NCBI RefSeq assembly: GCF_029525575.1
Contig: NZ_JAPDIA010000009.1
Span: 930,001 to 994,000 of the forward strand
Length of the DNA: 64,000 nt
Direction of reading: 5' to 3'
Source of the DNA: Cohnella rhizosphaerae
GTDB taxonomy: Bacteria > Bacillota > Bacilli > Paenibacillales > Paenibacillaceae
Shown: positions 18,471-29,135 of the stretch, in pieces
Position numbering within the stretch: the first letter of the stretch is position 1
Layout of the letters: each line of letters starts with the position of its first letter
The notes under the pieces: generated by a model
Seen by the model: only the letters and a program-made list of their open reading frames with translations
What the model was told of the DNA's origin: nothing
The model's database searches: none
Translations under genes and position numbers: made by a program

Positions 18471-18554
18471 ATCAAATCGAGTTAAAAGTGGAAGCGATCT
18501 CTTGAAAATTGTAAGCGGTTCAGAGGGGGGGGGAGACAACAAAATTCTAGGGTA

Positions 18555-18584
18555 TTGACAATCGCTATAATCGGGAGTTATGAT
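18555..18584 (+). promoter_or_regulatory. Promoter of the ABC/GH89 operon
   Basis: TTGACA (18555-18560) and TATGAT (18579-18584) are 18 bases apart. It is divergent from the PTS promoter, with about 85 bases between the two -35 elements. That interval holds TGGAAGCGATCTCT (18489-18502), a weak match to a CcpA cre site. Confidence 0.6.
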
Positions 18585-18624
18585 TCCGTTAGCCGAATAC
18601 GTGAGAAAACATAACGTGCTACCG

Positions 18625-18679
18625 AAAGGGCATGAGTTATGCAAGCAATCTTTTGCTTGCCTGACTCATGCCCTTTTTT
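18625..18679 (+). terminator. Strong intrinsic terminator in the leader of the ABC/GH89 operon
   Basis: AAAGGGCATGAGT (18625-18637) pairs with ACTCATGCCCTTT, with a nested stem GCAAGCAA/TTGCTTGC at its top, and is followed by T6 (18674-18679). It starts about 35 bases after the promoter and ends 55 bases before the first gene. It must therefore act as an attenuator or end a short RNA of about 90 nt. No known riboswitch or RAT motif is obvious between promoter and terminator. Confidence 0.75.
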
Positions 18680-18734
18680 GCTTGCCCGCGTTTTCCGCCG
18701 TTGAAGGCCACTAAAAGGTGAGGGGTGCAACAAA

Positions 18735-20113
18735 ATGAGATTAAAAAAGAACGGTAGCTAGCGGATTCGCGCTCTCGATGCTCCTGGCATCGGCAGCATG
18801 CGGCAACGCGAACAACAACAACGCAAGCGGGAGCTCGGTCGCCGCTTCGCCGGCCGCTACGGCCTCCGCATCGGCGACTGCATCGGCCACCGACGGCGGC
18901 GCCGAGCAGAGCGGGCTGAAGGGCGACTTCGAGATCCAGTACTTCGTCGGCGGCTACGGAGACGCCTGGTGGAAGGAAGTCATCGAAGGCTTCCAAAAAA
19001 GCGAATCCGGAACTTAAAATCACGCAATCCGCGGGACCTAACATCAACGAGCAAATGCGGCCCCGCTGGATCTCGGGCGACACGCCGGACGTCGTCTACA
19101 TCGACGGCGCGGGCTCGAACGAGCGTCAGATGATCGACGACGGACAACTGATGGACATCACCGATTTCCTGAAGGATACGACCAACGCGGACGGCAAGAA
19201 GCTGACGGACATTCTCATCTCTCAGCCGACGAAGTATGCGGGAGACAAAAATTATACGCTTCCGCTCGTGTTCGGCTCATGGGGACTGTTCTACGATAAA
19301 GCGCTGTTCAAGGAAAAGGGCTGGACGGCGCCGACCAACTGGAGCGAGTTCGTGCAGACGAGCGAGCAGATCAAAGCCTCGGGCATCTCGGCCTTGATTC
19401 ATACGGGCGTCTATCCTTACTACATCAACGGCGGTCTGGTCGATTCGGCGATGGTCGCCGCCAACGGCGGCGACGGCTCGATCCTGACGAAGCAAGCGAG
19501 CCTCGAAGAAGGCAGCTTCTCCGGTCCTGCGGTGCAGAAGGCGCTGTCCCAGGTCGAGGAGCTGGTGAAAAAGGGTCTGATCGATCCGGGCGCGGTATCG
19601 CTCAACCATACCGACTCGCAGATCCAGTGGCTGCAGCATAAAGCCGCGTTCATCCCGAGCGGATTGTGGCTGGAAAACGAAATGAGCAAGGACATTCCTT
19701 CGGGCTTCGAATTCGGCTTCATCCCGTCCGTGGCGCAGGACGCGGGTCAGAACAGCATCGTCATCCCTTATACCAACACGATCGCGATCTCCAAGAGCGC
19801 GAAAAATCCGGAAGCGGCCAAAGCGTTCCTGCAATACGCGTTCACGGAAGCGAACGCCATCCGCTGGGCCGAACTGACGGGCGCCCTGATGAACGTCAAG
19901 GCGGATCTCACCGACACGTCCGCCAGCGAAGTGGTTAAGGAAGCGATGGGCTTCTTCAATTCGGACAAGACGACGGTCGCGCCGGTCGCCGTCCTCAATG
20001 CCGACGTCGAGAAGGCGAAGCAGGATGCGACGATCGCGCTGGCGACCGGCCGCATCACGGCGGCGCAATGGATGGAGCGACTTGAGGCCGCAGCCGCCAA
20101 AGCCCGCAAATAA
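18735..20113 (+). CDS. Sugar ABC transporter substrate-binding lipoprotein, NgcE-like (two frame breaks)
   Basis: The extracellular receptor of a CUT1-type sugar importer, held to the membrane by a lipid at the Cys in LLASAACGN. Mature-region motifs such as YFVGGYGDAWWKEVIEGF and MRPRWISGDTPDVVYIDG resemble binding proteins for GlcNAc and chitobiose (NgcE group). That is a moderate-confidence resemblance made without alignment. ATG 18735 follows AGGTGAGGGG. Two A6 runs (18743-18748 and 18995-19000) each hold one base too many; with A5 the product reads MRLKRTVASGFALSM and GFQKANPELKITQ and is about 458 residues long. The two permease genes follow. Confidence 0.85.
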
Positions 20114-20149
20114 CGACGGCCGCGCCTTGCGCGGTTCACCGATCGAGGC

Positions 20150-20173
20150 AGGACGTTCCGCGCGGAACGTCCT
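20150..20173. other. 24-bp perfect palindrome between binding-protein and permease genes
   Basis: AGGACGTTCCGC and GCGGAACGTCCT form an uninterrupted palindrome that folds to a strong RNA hairpin without a T run. Its place after a binding-protein gene suggests stabilisation of that part of the mRNA so that the receptor outnumbers the permeases, as known for other importers. A protein-binding site is the alternative. Confidence 0.6.
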
Positions 20174-20221
20174 CCTTTACTGGCGGTCCGATCGACGAAT
20201 GCAAGAAGGAAGGTATGCACA

Positions 20222-21115
20222 ATGAAGCAATCCGCAAGACGCAGAATTTTTTACGCCGTTTTTCTGCTTCCGACTTTTCTCTTTTTCTGCGTTTTTACGT
20301 TATATCCGATTTTTAGAGGCGTGCAGCTGTCTTTCTTCGACTGGTCGGGCGGCACGAAAGAGATGGATTTCATCGGACTGGACAATTACAGGGAAATGCT
20401 GCGCGATCCGATCGTCGGAACGGCGGTCGCCAACGACTATTTTCTGGTTCTCTTTAAAGTTATCGGCATCATGCTGCTGGCCACGATATTCGCGGTTGCC
20501 GTCACCAGGCTGAACGTCCGGGGGAAAAATCTGTATCGCGTCCTGTTTTTCATTCCGAATGTCATCTCCGTCGTCGTCATCGGCGTGCTGTGGAGATACG
20601 TGTACAATCCTAACCTTGGCTTCCTCAACTCGTTCCTCTCGCTGTTCACCGCGGAACGGGTGCAGACGGCTTGGCTGGGCGAGCCTCATACGGCGATGCC
20701 GTCGCTGCTGTGGCCGTCCATTTGGGCAGGAATCGGTTTTTATATGATATTGCTTGTCGCGGCGATTCTCTCTATTCCTTCGGATCTCTACGAAGCGGCC
20801 GACCTGGACGGCGCCTCCCAATGGCGGCAGTTCCTGTCCGTCACGCTGCCGCTCATGTGGGAGCAGATGAAGGTGAGCATCCTGCATATCGTGATGACGA
20901 CGCTGAACGGCTCCTTCATCCTCGTATGGATCATGACGGAGGGCGGGCCGGACAATTCGACGCAGGTCATGGGCTCGTACCTGTACCAGATGGGTTTCAG
21001 GCAGTATCACATGGGCTACGCGGCGACGATTGGGGTGCTCATCCTGGTGCTGTCCCTGCTGACCACCCTCATCTTGCAGCGCGTATTGAAGCGGGACACG
21101 ATTGAAATGGCATGA
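20222..21115 (+). CDS. Sugar ABC transporter permease 1 (MalF-like)
   Basis: A 297-residue inner membrane subunit of the CUT1 importer with six predicted helices. The cytoplasmic EAA loop that contacts the ATPase reads EAADLDGASQWRQFLSVTLP (about residues 195-214). It follows the binding-protein gene after a 108-base gap containing the palindrome and is 16 bases ahead of the second permease. No ATPase gene is in this operon; CUT1 systems of Gram-positive bacteria commonly share a general MsmX-type ATPase encoded elsewhere. Confidence 0.9.
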   Translation: MKQSARRRIFYAVFLLPTFLFFCVFTLYPIFRGVQLSFFDWSGGTKEMDFIGLDNYREMLRDPIVGTAVANDYFLVLFKVIGIMLLATIFAVAVTRLNVRGKNLYRVLFFIPNVISVVVIGVLWRYVYNPNLGFLNSFLSLFTAERVQTAWLGEPHTAMPSLLWPSIWAGIGFYMILLVAAILSIPSDLYEAADLDGASQWRQFLSVTLPLMWEQMKVSILHIVMTTLNGSFILVWIMTEGGPDNSTQVMGSYLYQMGFRQYHMGYAATIGVLILVLSLLTTLILQRVLKRDTIEMA

Positions 21116-21131
21116 GGAGTGAAACCGTACG

Positions 21132-21977
21132 ATGATGTTAACGAAACAAAACCCGCTGTCGCGGCTGCTCACGTATATCCTGCTGCTGCTCTGGACCGCG
21201 GCGGTCGTGTACCCGCTGGTATGGACGCTGTTCGGCTCGCTGAAAAACAATACGCAGTTCATGCTGAAGAAGCCTTGGGCGTTGCCCGAATTTCCGCTCC
21301 TGTGGGAGAACTTTACTTATGTATGGCAAAAATACGGATTTCAAAGCTTCTTCGCCAATTCGATCATGGTAACGGCCGGCAGTATCCTGCTATCGCTGTT
21401 TCTCTCGGCGACGACGGCATACGTATTGGCCCGATTCAAGATCAAGGGCGGCCAAGTGCTGTATTACCTTTACCTGTCCGCCATGATGATCCCGATGATC
21501 CTGGGACTTATTCCGCTGTTTTTCTTGCTGAACGATATGGGGCTCATCAACAAAATTCCCGGCTTGATCCTGGTGTACACGGCCAGCGCGCTGCCCTTCG
21601 GCATCTTCGTCATGGTCAGCTTCTTCAAGTCGCTGCCCAAGGAGCTAGAAGAAGCGGCGTACATCGACGGCGCCGGCCATGCACGAACCTTCTGGTCCGT
21701 CATGCTGCCGCTGGCCCGGTCGGGCATGATCTCCGTCGGCATTATGAACGGCCTCAACATTTGGAACGAGTATATTATGGGATCGGTTCTCGTGAACAAG
21801 CCGAACCTGTACACGCTGCCCGTGGGACTGGCCGTCATGCAGAACGAGATGCAGTATCGTACGGAATGGGGGCCGCTGTTCGCGGGCCTGCTGCTTTCCA
21901 TTTTGCCCGTACTCATTGTCTATATCGTCTTCCAAAGACATATCGCCGAGGGCGTCACGGCCGGTGCCGTGAAATAA
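21132..21977 (+). CDS. Sugar ABC transporter permease 2 (MalG-like)
   Basis: The second CUT1 permease, 281 residues, six helices. The EAA loop reads EAAYIDGAGHARTFWSVMLP. It pairs with the preceding permease to form the channel for the sugar delivered by the NgcE-like receptor. The first of two adjacent ATG codons (21132, 21135) is used here; both are compatible with the upstream GAGGAGTG. The surface GH89 enzyme is encoded 26 bases downstream in the same operon, which points to a GlcNAc-containing oligosaccharide as the cargo. Confidence 0.9.
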   Translation: MMLTKQNPLSRLLTYILLLLWTAAVVYPLVWTLFGSLKNNTQFMLKKPWALPEFPLLWENFTYVWQKYGFQSFFANSIMVTAGSILLSLFLSATTAYVLARFKIKGGQVLYYLYLSAMMIPMILGLIPLFFLLNDMGLINKIPGLILVYTASALPFGIFVMVSFFKSLPKELEEAAYIDGAGHARTFWSVMLPLARSGMISVGIMNGLNIWNEYIMGSVLVNKPNLYTLPVGLAVMQNEMQYRTEWGPLFAGLLLSILPVLIVYIVFQRHIAEGVTAGAVK

Positions 21978-22003
21978 TCCGATTCCGAGAGGGAGTTCTG
22001 TCC

Positions 22004-25000
22004 ATGCGATTAAGGTTAAAGACATTCATCATCGGTTTAATCGCTGCGATCCTGTTTTCCAGCGTGCCCGTCTATGCGGGAGCCGAAGCCGCGGACGGCA
22101 CGGACTTATCCGTCGTGCAGAATGCCGATCAGAACGATGGGGGCTTCTCCGTCATGAATGTCGTCTATGGGACTCCGGTAGATTACCCTGTGTTCGAAGA
22201 CGGTTTTGTCCGAAAATCCAAAGGCACGACCAATTACAGCTATGAAAGCATCACGTCGGCGCATGGGGCGCAGTACGCGAACCAAGGCATCACGGTCCTG
22301 AATTCGAAATACTACGGGACCGACGAAATTATCGCGGCGATGAAGATCAAGCTGCCGACGAAGACGGAAATCGAAGAACAAAAGCTGAACCGCTTCGAAT
22401 TCGTGTTTAATCTCTTTAAAAACGCCAACTACAATACGGGCAATCAATCTTATATATTCCATTATTCGACGAACACGAGCTGGAGCGAAGCAACCTTAAC
22501 CTGGAACAACAAGCCGTCCTTCCTGGACAGAACCGACAGCAATATCCTGTTCCAGTTCGACATCGCCCAGGGCAACGAATATGAGTTCAAATCGGATGCC
22601 GAAAAGAAAATAACGACCGACGTCTCCGAGACGATCATCCGATTGGCCAACGAAGGCGTAGGGGGAGATCACGGTGTTCGCAACGGCGAAAAACAGCCTG
22701 GACACCTCGATCCTCATCCACAGCAAAGAGACGCGGGACGAGACGAAAAGGCCTAAACTGGTCGGCACGAGCGTAACGGTCACCGACCCGGATCCGGATC
22801 CCGATCCCGATCCAGATCCCGATCCGAGCGATCCGGTCGATCCAAGCGACGCCGCCAACATCGCTTACCAGAAGCCGGCCAGAAGCAACCTGTCCAAGAA
22901 TCAGGCGGCCCTGGTGACGGACGGCGATCTGACGTCGTCATGGAGCGGCATCTATTATCCGTCCTACGTCGATATCGATCTGATGGATCAATACGATCTG
23001 AGCGAGCTCAAGGTGTTCGCGCCGGCGGGCAAGGTGACCTCCTACACGGTCTACGGCAGCAACGACGGCGCGGCGTACGACAGACTTTACCAGAAGCGGA
23101 CCAAAACCGCCGCGACGGCGGACGGCGACCGGATCGTCTTCGATCAGAAAGCCTCCTACCGGATCATCCGCGTCTACATGGAGTACACGCAGGGGGACAA
23201 CAAGGCGTACTTGGCCGAAGTTCGCGCTTACGGCGCCAAGACGAAGACGAATACCGCGCCTCTGCGCACGGGATCGCTCGAGGAGATTCTCGGCGTCAAG
23301 GCGTACAAGGATACGGACTATGCCAAGACGATCACGCTCGAGGAAACCTATGAAAACATTTACGGCATCGTTGAGCGCACGGTAGGCCCGCAATACCGCA
23401 GCTGGTTCTCGTTCGAAGTGGCGCCGAATACGGCCAACGGCAGCGATTACTTTGAACTGAGCGATCAAGGCGGCAAGGTTCATATCAAGGGCAATAAAGG
23501 CATCTCGATTACGACGGGCTTGAATTATTACTATAAAAATTATCTGAACGTGCAAATCTCCGAGCAGACGATGCAGGTTGCCATGCCGGCCCAAATCGTA
23601 CCGATCGGAAGCACGGTTCGCAAGGAAACCGAGTATAAAATTCGCTATGCCTTCAATTACTGTACGCTGAGCTACACGTTCGCTTTCTTCGGCGTGGACG
23701 ACTGGCAGCGGGAGAACGACTGGCTGGCTTTGAACGGCGTCAACGTCGTCCTGGACCTGGCGGGCCAGGAAGCGACCTGGGTTAAGTTCCTTATGAACTT
23801 CGGCTACTCGTTCGACGACGCGAAGGACTGGCTGACGGGTCCGTCCTACAACGCCTGGCAGTTCATGTCCAATATGGAGGCGTTCGGAGGCCCGGTCCCG
23901 GACGGCTATATCAACGATCGCGTAGAGCTGGCCCGAAGCACGCAGCGCTGGAAGACCGCGCTGGGCATGCAGACCGTTCTTCAGGGCTATGCGGGTATGG
24001 TGCCGACCAACTTTAACGAGTTTCAGCCTGCGGTCGAGGTGATCAAGCAGGGCTCGTGGAACGGCTTCAGCAGACCGGACATGATCGCGACCGATTCGGC
24101 GCTGTACGACCAGTATGCCAAGCTGTTCTACGAAGCGCAGGACTTCGTATACGGCAAGACGTCCCATTACTATGCGGCGGATCCGTTCCATGAAGGCGGC
24201 AAAAGACCTTCCGGCCTGAGCGACGGCACGATCGCCGCCGAAGTGCTGAATTCGATGCTCGAATACGATCCGGAAGCCGTGTGGATGGTGCAGGGCTGGC
24301 AGAGCAATCCGACCAATGCGCTGCTGAACGGAATGGGCGACCGCAAGGAAGATCACGTCGTCATCATCGACCTGATCAAGTATCCGATCGCCAGCTGGAC
24401 CAAATACAATAAAACCTCCTACGACAGCACGAAACTCGACGCGGTCGAGTTCAACGGCACGAACTGGGTATGGGGCCTGCTCGCGAACTTCGGCGGCAAT
24501 CCTTCCATGCACGGCCAGATGGCCGCGATGGTCAACGATATTCAGAACGCGAAAAAGACGAGCACGCATATGAAAGGCCTGGGCATCATCTCCGAAGCGC
24601 AATACGACAACCCGATCATGTACGATCTCATCTTCGATCTGGCTTGGGCGGACAGCGCGTTTAATCTGGATCAATGGATCGGCAAGTACCTCGAGCGAAG
24701 ATACGGCGGGATCTCCGCGAACGCGAAGCTGGCGTGGAACATCATGAAGGATGCCAACTACAACTACGGGGTCCGGTTCACGACGCAGATCTTCGGCATG
24801 AAAAACACGACGCCGCAAAGCTACGGCAAGCAAAGCATCGCGTACGGAGCCGAAAAGCTCGAATCGGCGTACCGCCTGCTCGCGGCGGAGTTCGACAAGT
24901 TTAAGAACAGCGAGGCTTATCTGTACGACATGACGGAAATCATGCGGCAGCTCGTCAGCAATTACGCCGTGCTCGCCTACAACGACGTGCTGACCGCCAA

Positions 25001-28000
25001 GGATGCCAAAGACCTTGCGGCGTTTAAAAAGGCGAAGGACGATTTCCTGAAGTCGTTTGACTTGCTGAATGCCGTTCAGGCGACGCAGCAGGATCAGCTG
25101 GCCGGCGAGTGGATCGGCAAGGCGCGCGACCTGGCGGCGCCTTACGACGACTTCGCGAAGGACGCCTTCGAGATGAATGCTAAAGCCCTGATCACCACAT
25201 GGGGGTCGAGGCAGTCGAACGGAAGTCTCAAGGAATACGGCTGGAGAAACTACGAAGGCATGTTCCTCGATATCTACAAAAACGTATGGGAAACGTATCT
25301 GAACAAGGTACAAGCCAACCTGGAGTCGGGCAGCGCGATCAGCACGGTCTCCGTGTCCGGTTACTTCGACATTTATTGGGACTGGGTGCTGGGCAAGCAA
25401 AATTACAACCGGGACGCCAAAGATTCGGCCACGGATCTTCGCGACGTCATCGATCTGGTGACCGCGAGCGCGATGCTGTCCGGCGCGCTCGACCCGAACA
25501 TCGGCAATGTCGCGCTAGGCCGGGCAACCGTCGCCGACACCAAAAACGTCGTCGGCAAGCTGGAGGCTGCCACGGACGGCAAGCTGGATACGAAGGTCGC
25601 CGTACAAGCCGGCGGCGGGGTCGCGAATCCTTCGCTGACCATCGATCTGGTCGGACGCTTCCAGCTGTCCAAGATTCAGGTGGCTGTCGACAGCCTGACC
25701 TTCGACAAGTACGAGGTGTACGTCAGCAACGACAAGAGCGCATGGCAAAAAGCGGGAGAGGTGGCTGCGGGCAGCGTCTCGGACACGGCCGACGAGTTGT
25801 CCCTGCCGAATCTTGAAGGAAGATACATCAAGATTCAAGCGGTCTCGAACGGCGCCGGCAGCGGCCAAGCCCAGGAGCTTGCACTCAAGGAAGTCAGAGC
25901 GTACGGCGAACGAATCCTGCCTACGCTGGCGGATCTGAGCGTCCTGGTCGGCTATGCGAAGACGATCAATACCGACGCCAGCGAGCCGGGTGCCATCAAT
26001 GGCTTTAAAGCGGCCTTGCAGACCGCGGAAACAGCCATCGCCAACAACGCGGCGGTGGACGAAGTGAACAGCGTCTACTGGAATTTTTACGAGACGATCA
26101 TCAAGCTCAACCTGAATGCCCTGAAAAACGTGGCCTACAACAAGCCGATCACCGCGCACAACGATCCAGGGGGCAATTCCCAAAGAGCGGTGGACAACAG
26201 CAAGGATACCGTATGGGATTCGGGAAGATTAAGCGCGACCGGCCTGCCGTACGAAACGAAGATTACGCCGGGCTGGGCGATCGTCAATCTTGGCGATGTG
26301 TACGACATTCACGAGATTCAAGTTATTTTCGGCAACAACAATCAAGGCTACTGGCATAATTACGAGCTGTACGGCAGCCTGGATGGCCAATCGTGGACGA
26401 AGCTTGCGGAAAAAACGTCCAGAAACACGCCAAGCGAGGCGGAGGACTACCACAAGCTGGAGAACGTGAAGGCCAGCCAGATCCGAATCGCGACGACCGA
26501 TATTCAGGAGGTAAGCGGCAAAAGAGCGAGCTATCAGGTGGCCGAATTGCGGGTGCTGGGGACGGACCTGGACACGGTGACGGAAGTAATCGAAGCCGAC
26601 GATGTGCGCGTACCGTACGGTACGACCGCAGAAGAGCTGCCGGCGCTGCTGCCGGCAACGGTCGAGGTCAAGCTGAAAAACGGAAGGACGGACGCGGCGG
26701 CTGTCGCGTGGAACGTCGGCGGTTCCGCCTATGACGGGACAAAGCCGGGCGAATATACGATCGCGGGTACGCTTCCGTCGGAGCTGTACAATCCGAATGG
26801 GCTGTCGGCGCGCGTGAAGGCGATCGTAGCCGAAGCGGCGCCGGATGCGGCGGCGGAAGTGACCGGCGCGGCGGATGTGCGGGTTCCGCACGGTACGACG
26901 GCCGAAGCATTGTCCGCGCAGTTGCCGGCTGCGGTCCAAGTGAAGATGACGAGCGGGAAGACGGAAGCGACAGCGGTAACGTGGAATATCGCAGGAGCTT
27001 CGTACGACGGTACGACGCCGGGCGAATACACGATTAACGGTACGCTCCCGTCGGGCCTGTACAATCCGAATGGGCTGACCGCGCAAGTGAAGGTCATCGT
27101 TGGGGAGCCGGAAGTTCAGGCGCCGCCGAACTGGCCGAGCGGCAGCGCATTGCAAGCGACGAACGTCGGACGGACGCAGTTGACGCTGACGTGGACGGCC
27201 GCCGAGGATCAGGGCGGGGTGACGGCTTACAACGTTTACCTCGGTGACAGGCTGGCAGGCACGACTCAAGGGGTCGTCACGTCGCTTAGCGTCACGGGCT
27301 TGTCCCCGGGCAGCGCGTACACGTTCAAGGTGGAGGCCGGCAATGCGCTCGGCAAGTGGAGCGCGAACGGGCCTTCGGTCACCGCGACGACGGAACGCGA
27401 GTCCGATCCGGGAAATCCGGGCAACCCGGGAAGCAACCCAGGTAATCCGGGTACGCCGGGCAACCCCGGCAATCCGGGCGCTCCGAATGAGATTGCAGTC
27501 GCCAAGCCCGAAGTGGGCAGCGACGGCGTCGCCAAGGCGCGCATCGATGCGGAAGCTTACAAAAAAAGCGGCCGCCGGCGGCGCGAATGTCGTGATCACG
27601 CTGGCCGAAGCGCCGAACGCGGCGGCCTATGAAGTCAACCTTCCGTCTAGCGCGTTGGCGGGCGGCGGCAGCAAGCGGGCCCTGGAGATCCGCACCCCGC
27701 TGGGTACGATCTCTGCGACATCCGATCTATTGTCTGGCGTCGCGACGGGCGCCGCCGAAGTATCCCTGTCGATCGCGAAGGCGAATCGGGGAACGGGCGT
27801 CGACATCGCGCTCAAGGCAGACGGTACGGCGCAGGCATGGCGCGACGCCAAGTCGCCGCTCAACGTATTCATGCCTTACGCGCCGACGGCGGCGGAACTG
27901 AACGATCCGGCGCATATGATCGTATGGTATACGGACGCAGCAGGCGCGAGGACCGCGATCGCGTCCGGCAAGTACGATGCCGAGCGAAAGGGCATGATCT

Positions 28001-28593
28001 TCGACGCGGAGCAGACGGGCAGCTACGACGTCCAATACGTGCACAAGACTTTCGACGATATACAGCGCTATGTCTGGGCGCAGCAAGCGATCGAGCAGAT
28101 GGCGTCCCGCGGCATCATCCAGGGTACGACGGCAGAGACGTTCAATCCCGGATCGGCGATCAAGCGGGCTGACTTTATCGTACTGCTGGTACGCACGCTC
28201 GGCTTGAAGGCAGAAGCGGCGGGCAACTTCGCCGACGTGGCGGCCGGTGCCTACTATGCCGAGGCTGTGGCTGTCGCCAAGGCGCTCGGGATTACGCAGG
28301 GAACCGGCGCCAACCAATTCAAGCCTTCGCAATCGATCTCCAGGCAAGAGATGATGGTCCTGATCGACCGCGCGATGCAGGCGGGCGGACGCTCTCTTGC
28401 GGATGGGGCCGTCAGCGATCTGGATCGGTTCAAGGACGGCGGAGCGATTCCGGGCTACGCACAGCAAAGCGTGGCGAACCTGGTGAAGAGCGGCCTTGTG
28501 CAAGGCAAGGCAGGCGGCATCGATCCGACCGGCCAGGCGACGCGGGCCGAGATCGCGGTGCTGATCGAACGTCTTTACCGATACGGTTCGTAA
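22004..28593 (+). CDS. SLH-anchored alpha-N-acetylglucosaminidase, GH89 (two frame breaks)
   Basis: A secreted, wall-bound enzyme of about 2,195 residues that removes terminal alpha-linked GlcNAc from glycans. Order of parts: signal peptide (1-27); DNRLRE/CBM96-like domain (about 40-250, hallmark LTWNNKPSF); Asp-Pro repeat linker; CBM32-like domain (about 284-414); GH89 catalytic region (about 423-1130) with NYCTLSYTFAFFG, NGVNVVLDLAGQEATW and candidate acidic residues in PFHEGG (near 730) and IISEAQYDNP (near 864); two more CBM32-like domains with a helical segment between; two bacterial Ig-like repeats; FN3; Pro-Gly-Asn linker; a beta module; three SLH domains (about 2014-2195). Single-base excesses at G5 22661-22665 and A7 27561-27567 break the frame; corrected joins read EGVGEITVFATAKN and AYKKAAAGGANVV. 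Confidence 0.88.
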
Positions 28594-28675
28594 TCACGAA
28601 TGCCGGGAACTGTCACAAAGGCCCTTTAAAGTTGAAGTCGCATGCTGAAATGAAGCCGAAATGAAGCCGAATAGC

Positions 28676-28725
28676 CAAACGGGACGAAGCAGCGTATTTT
28701 CCTGCTTTGTCCCGTTTGCGTTTTT
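28676..28725 (+). terminator. Terminator of the ABC/GH89 operon
   Basis: CAAACGGGACGAAGCAG (28676-28692) pairs with CTGCTTTGTCCCGTTTG (28702-28718), one G-T pair, followed by CGTTTTT. The arm shares AACGGGACGAAGCAG with the hairpin at 4749, so this is a reused terminator sequence. Confidence 0.8.
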
Positions 28726-29135
28726 GGACTATGGCTAATTTCTTGAGCAGATTATGGGAAAGACAAAGCGATCCGACCTCCAGGCTTACCTTGGGCAAGC
28801 CCTCGAAGCAGGACAGCCTCCCTTGCGCTTACGCCGCGTCTAATAACTGTTAAAAAGCCATTATTTTTCTTGAATGCGACGTCCTGGGGGAAAAAAGTGT
28901 CGAAGCGCTTTTGAACACTTATTGCTCCTCAGCTCCCCGCTCAACTGTGTCAAGATCAGCGTAGTCGCGCCTGACCTCTAAGGTCGGTTCATGAACCTTT
29001 TTGAGACAGCCTCTCCTGGGTATTCCCCTTTACATAGCCCCCTGCGTGTCATAGCATTATGGGCGAAAACGATTAATTGCTATAATCCGGCGCGGCAGCG
29101 GCCGCGTTGGGTCATCACGGAAACGGAGGAAGCCC
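28726..29135. other. Intergenic stretch of about 410 bases before the two-component operon
   Basis: I see no gene here. Near its end, TGCTATAAT (29078-29086) is a good extended -10 element without a clear -35; it is the likely promoter for the response regulator about 50 bases downstream. Short inverted segments such as GACCTCTAAGGTC (near 28973) are present but match no riboswitch that I know. Confidence 0.4.

Noticed and set aside
18489..18502. CcpA cre site between the divergent operons
   Set aside because: TGGAAGCGATCTCT matches only part of the cre consensus (two mismatches at conserved positions); kept as a remark, not as a feature.
22938..25400. Very long open frame on the minus strand across the GH89 region
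   Set aside because: It is opposite a gene with clear domain motifs; long antisense frames are expected at this GC content, and the translation is Arg/Val-rich without a recognisable fold. The same applies to minus-strand frames at 11,228-13,138 and 42,320-43,672.
13239..28593. Expectation of nagA/nagB catabolic genes in the GlcNAc locus
   Set aside because: No deacetylase or deaminase gene is present in the window; they are presumably encoded elsewhere.
28726..29135. Possible riboswitch before the two-component operon
   Set aside because: No conserved core of a known class could be recognised, and the only clear elements are a -10 hexamer and short inverted segments.
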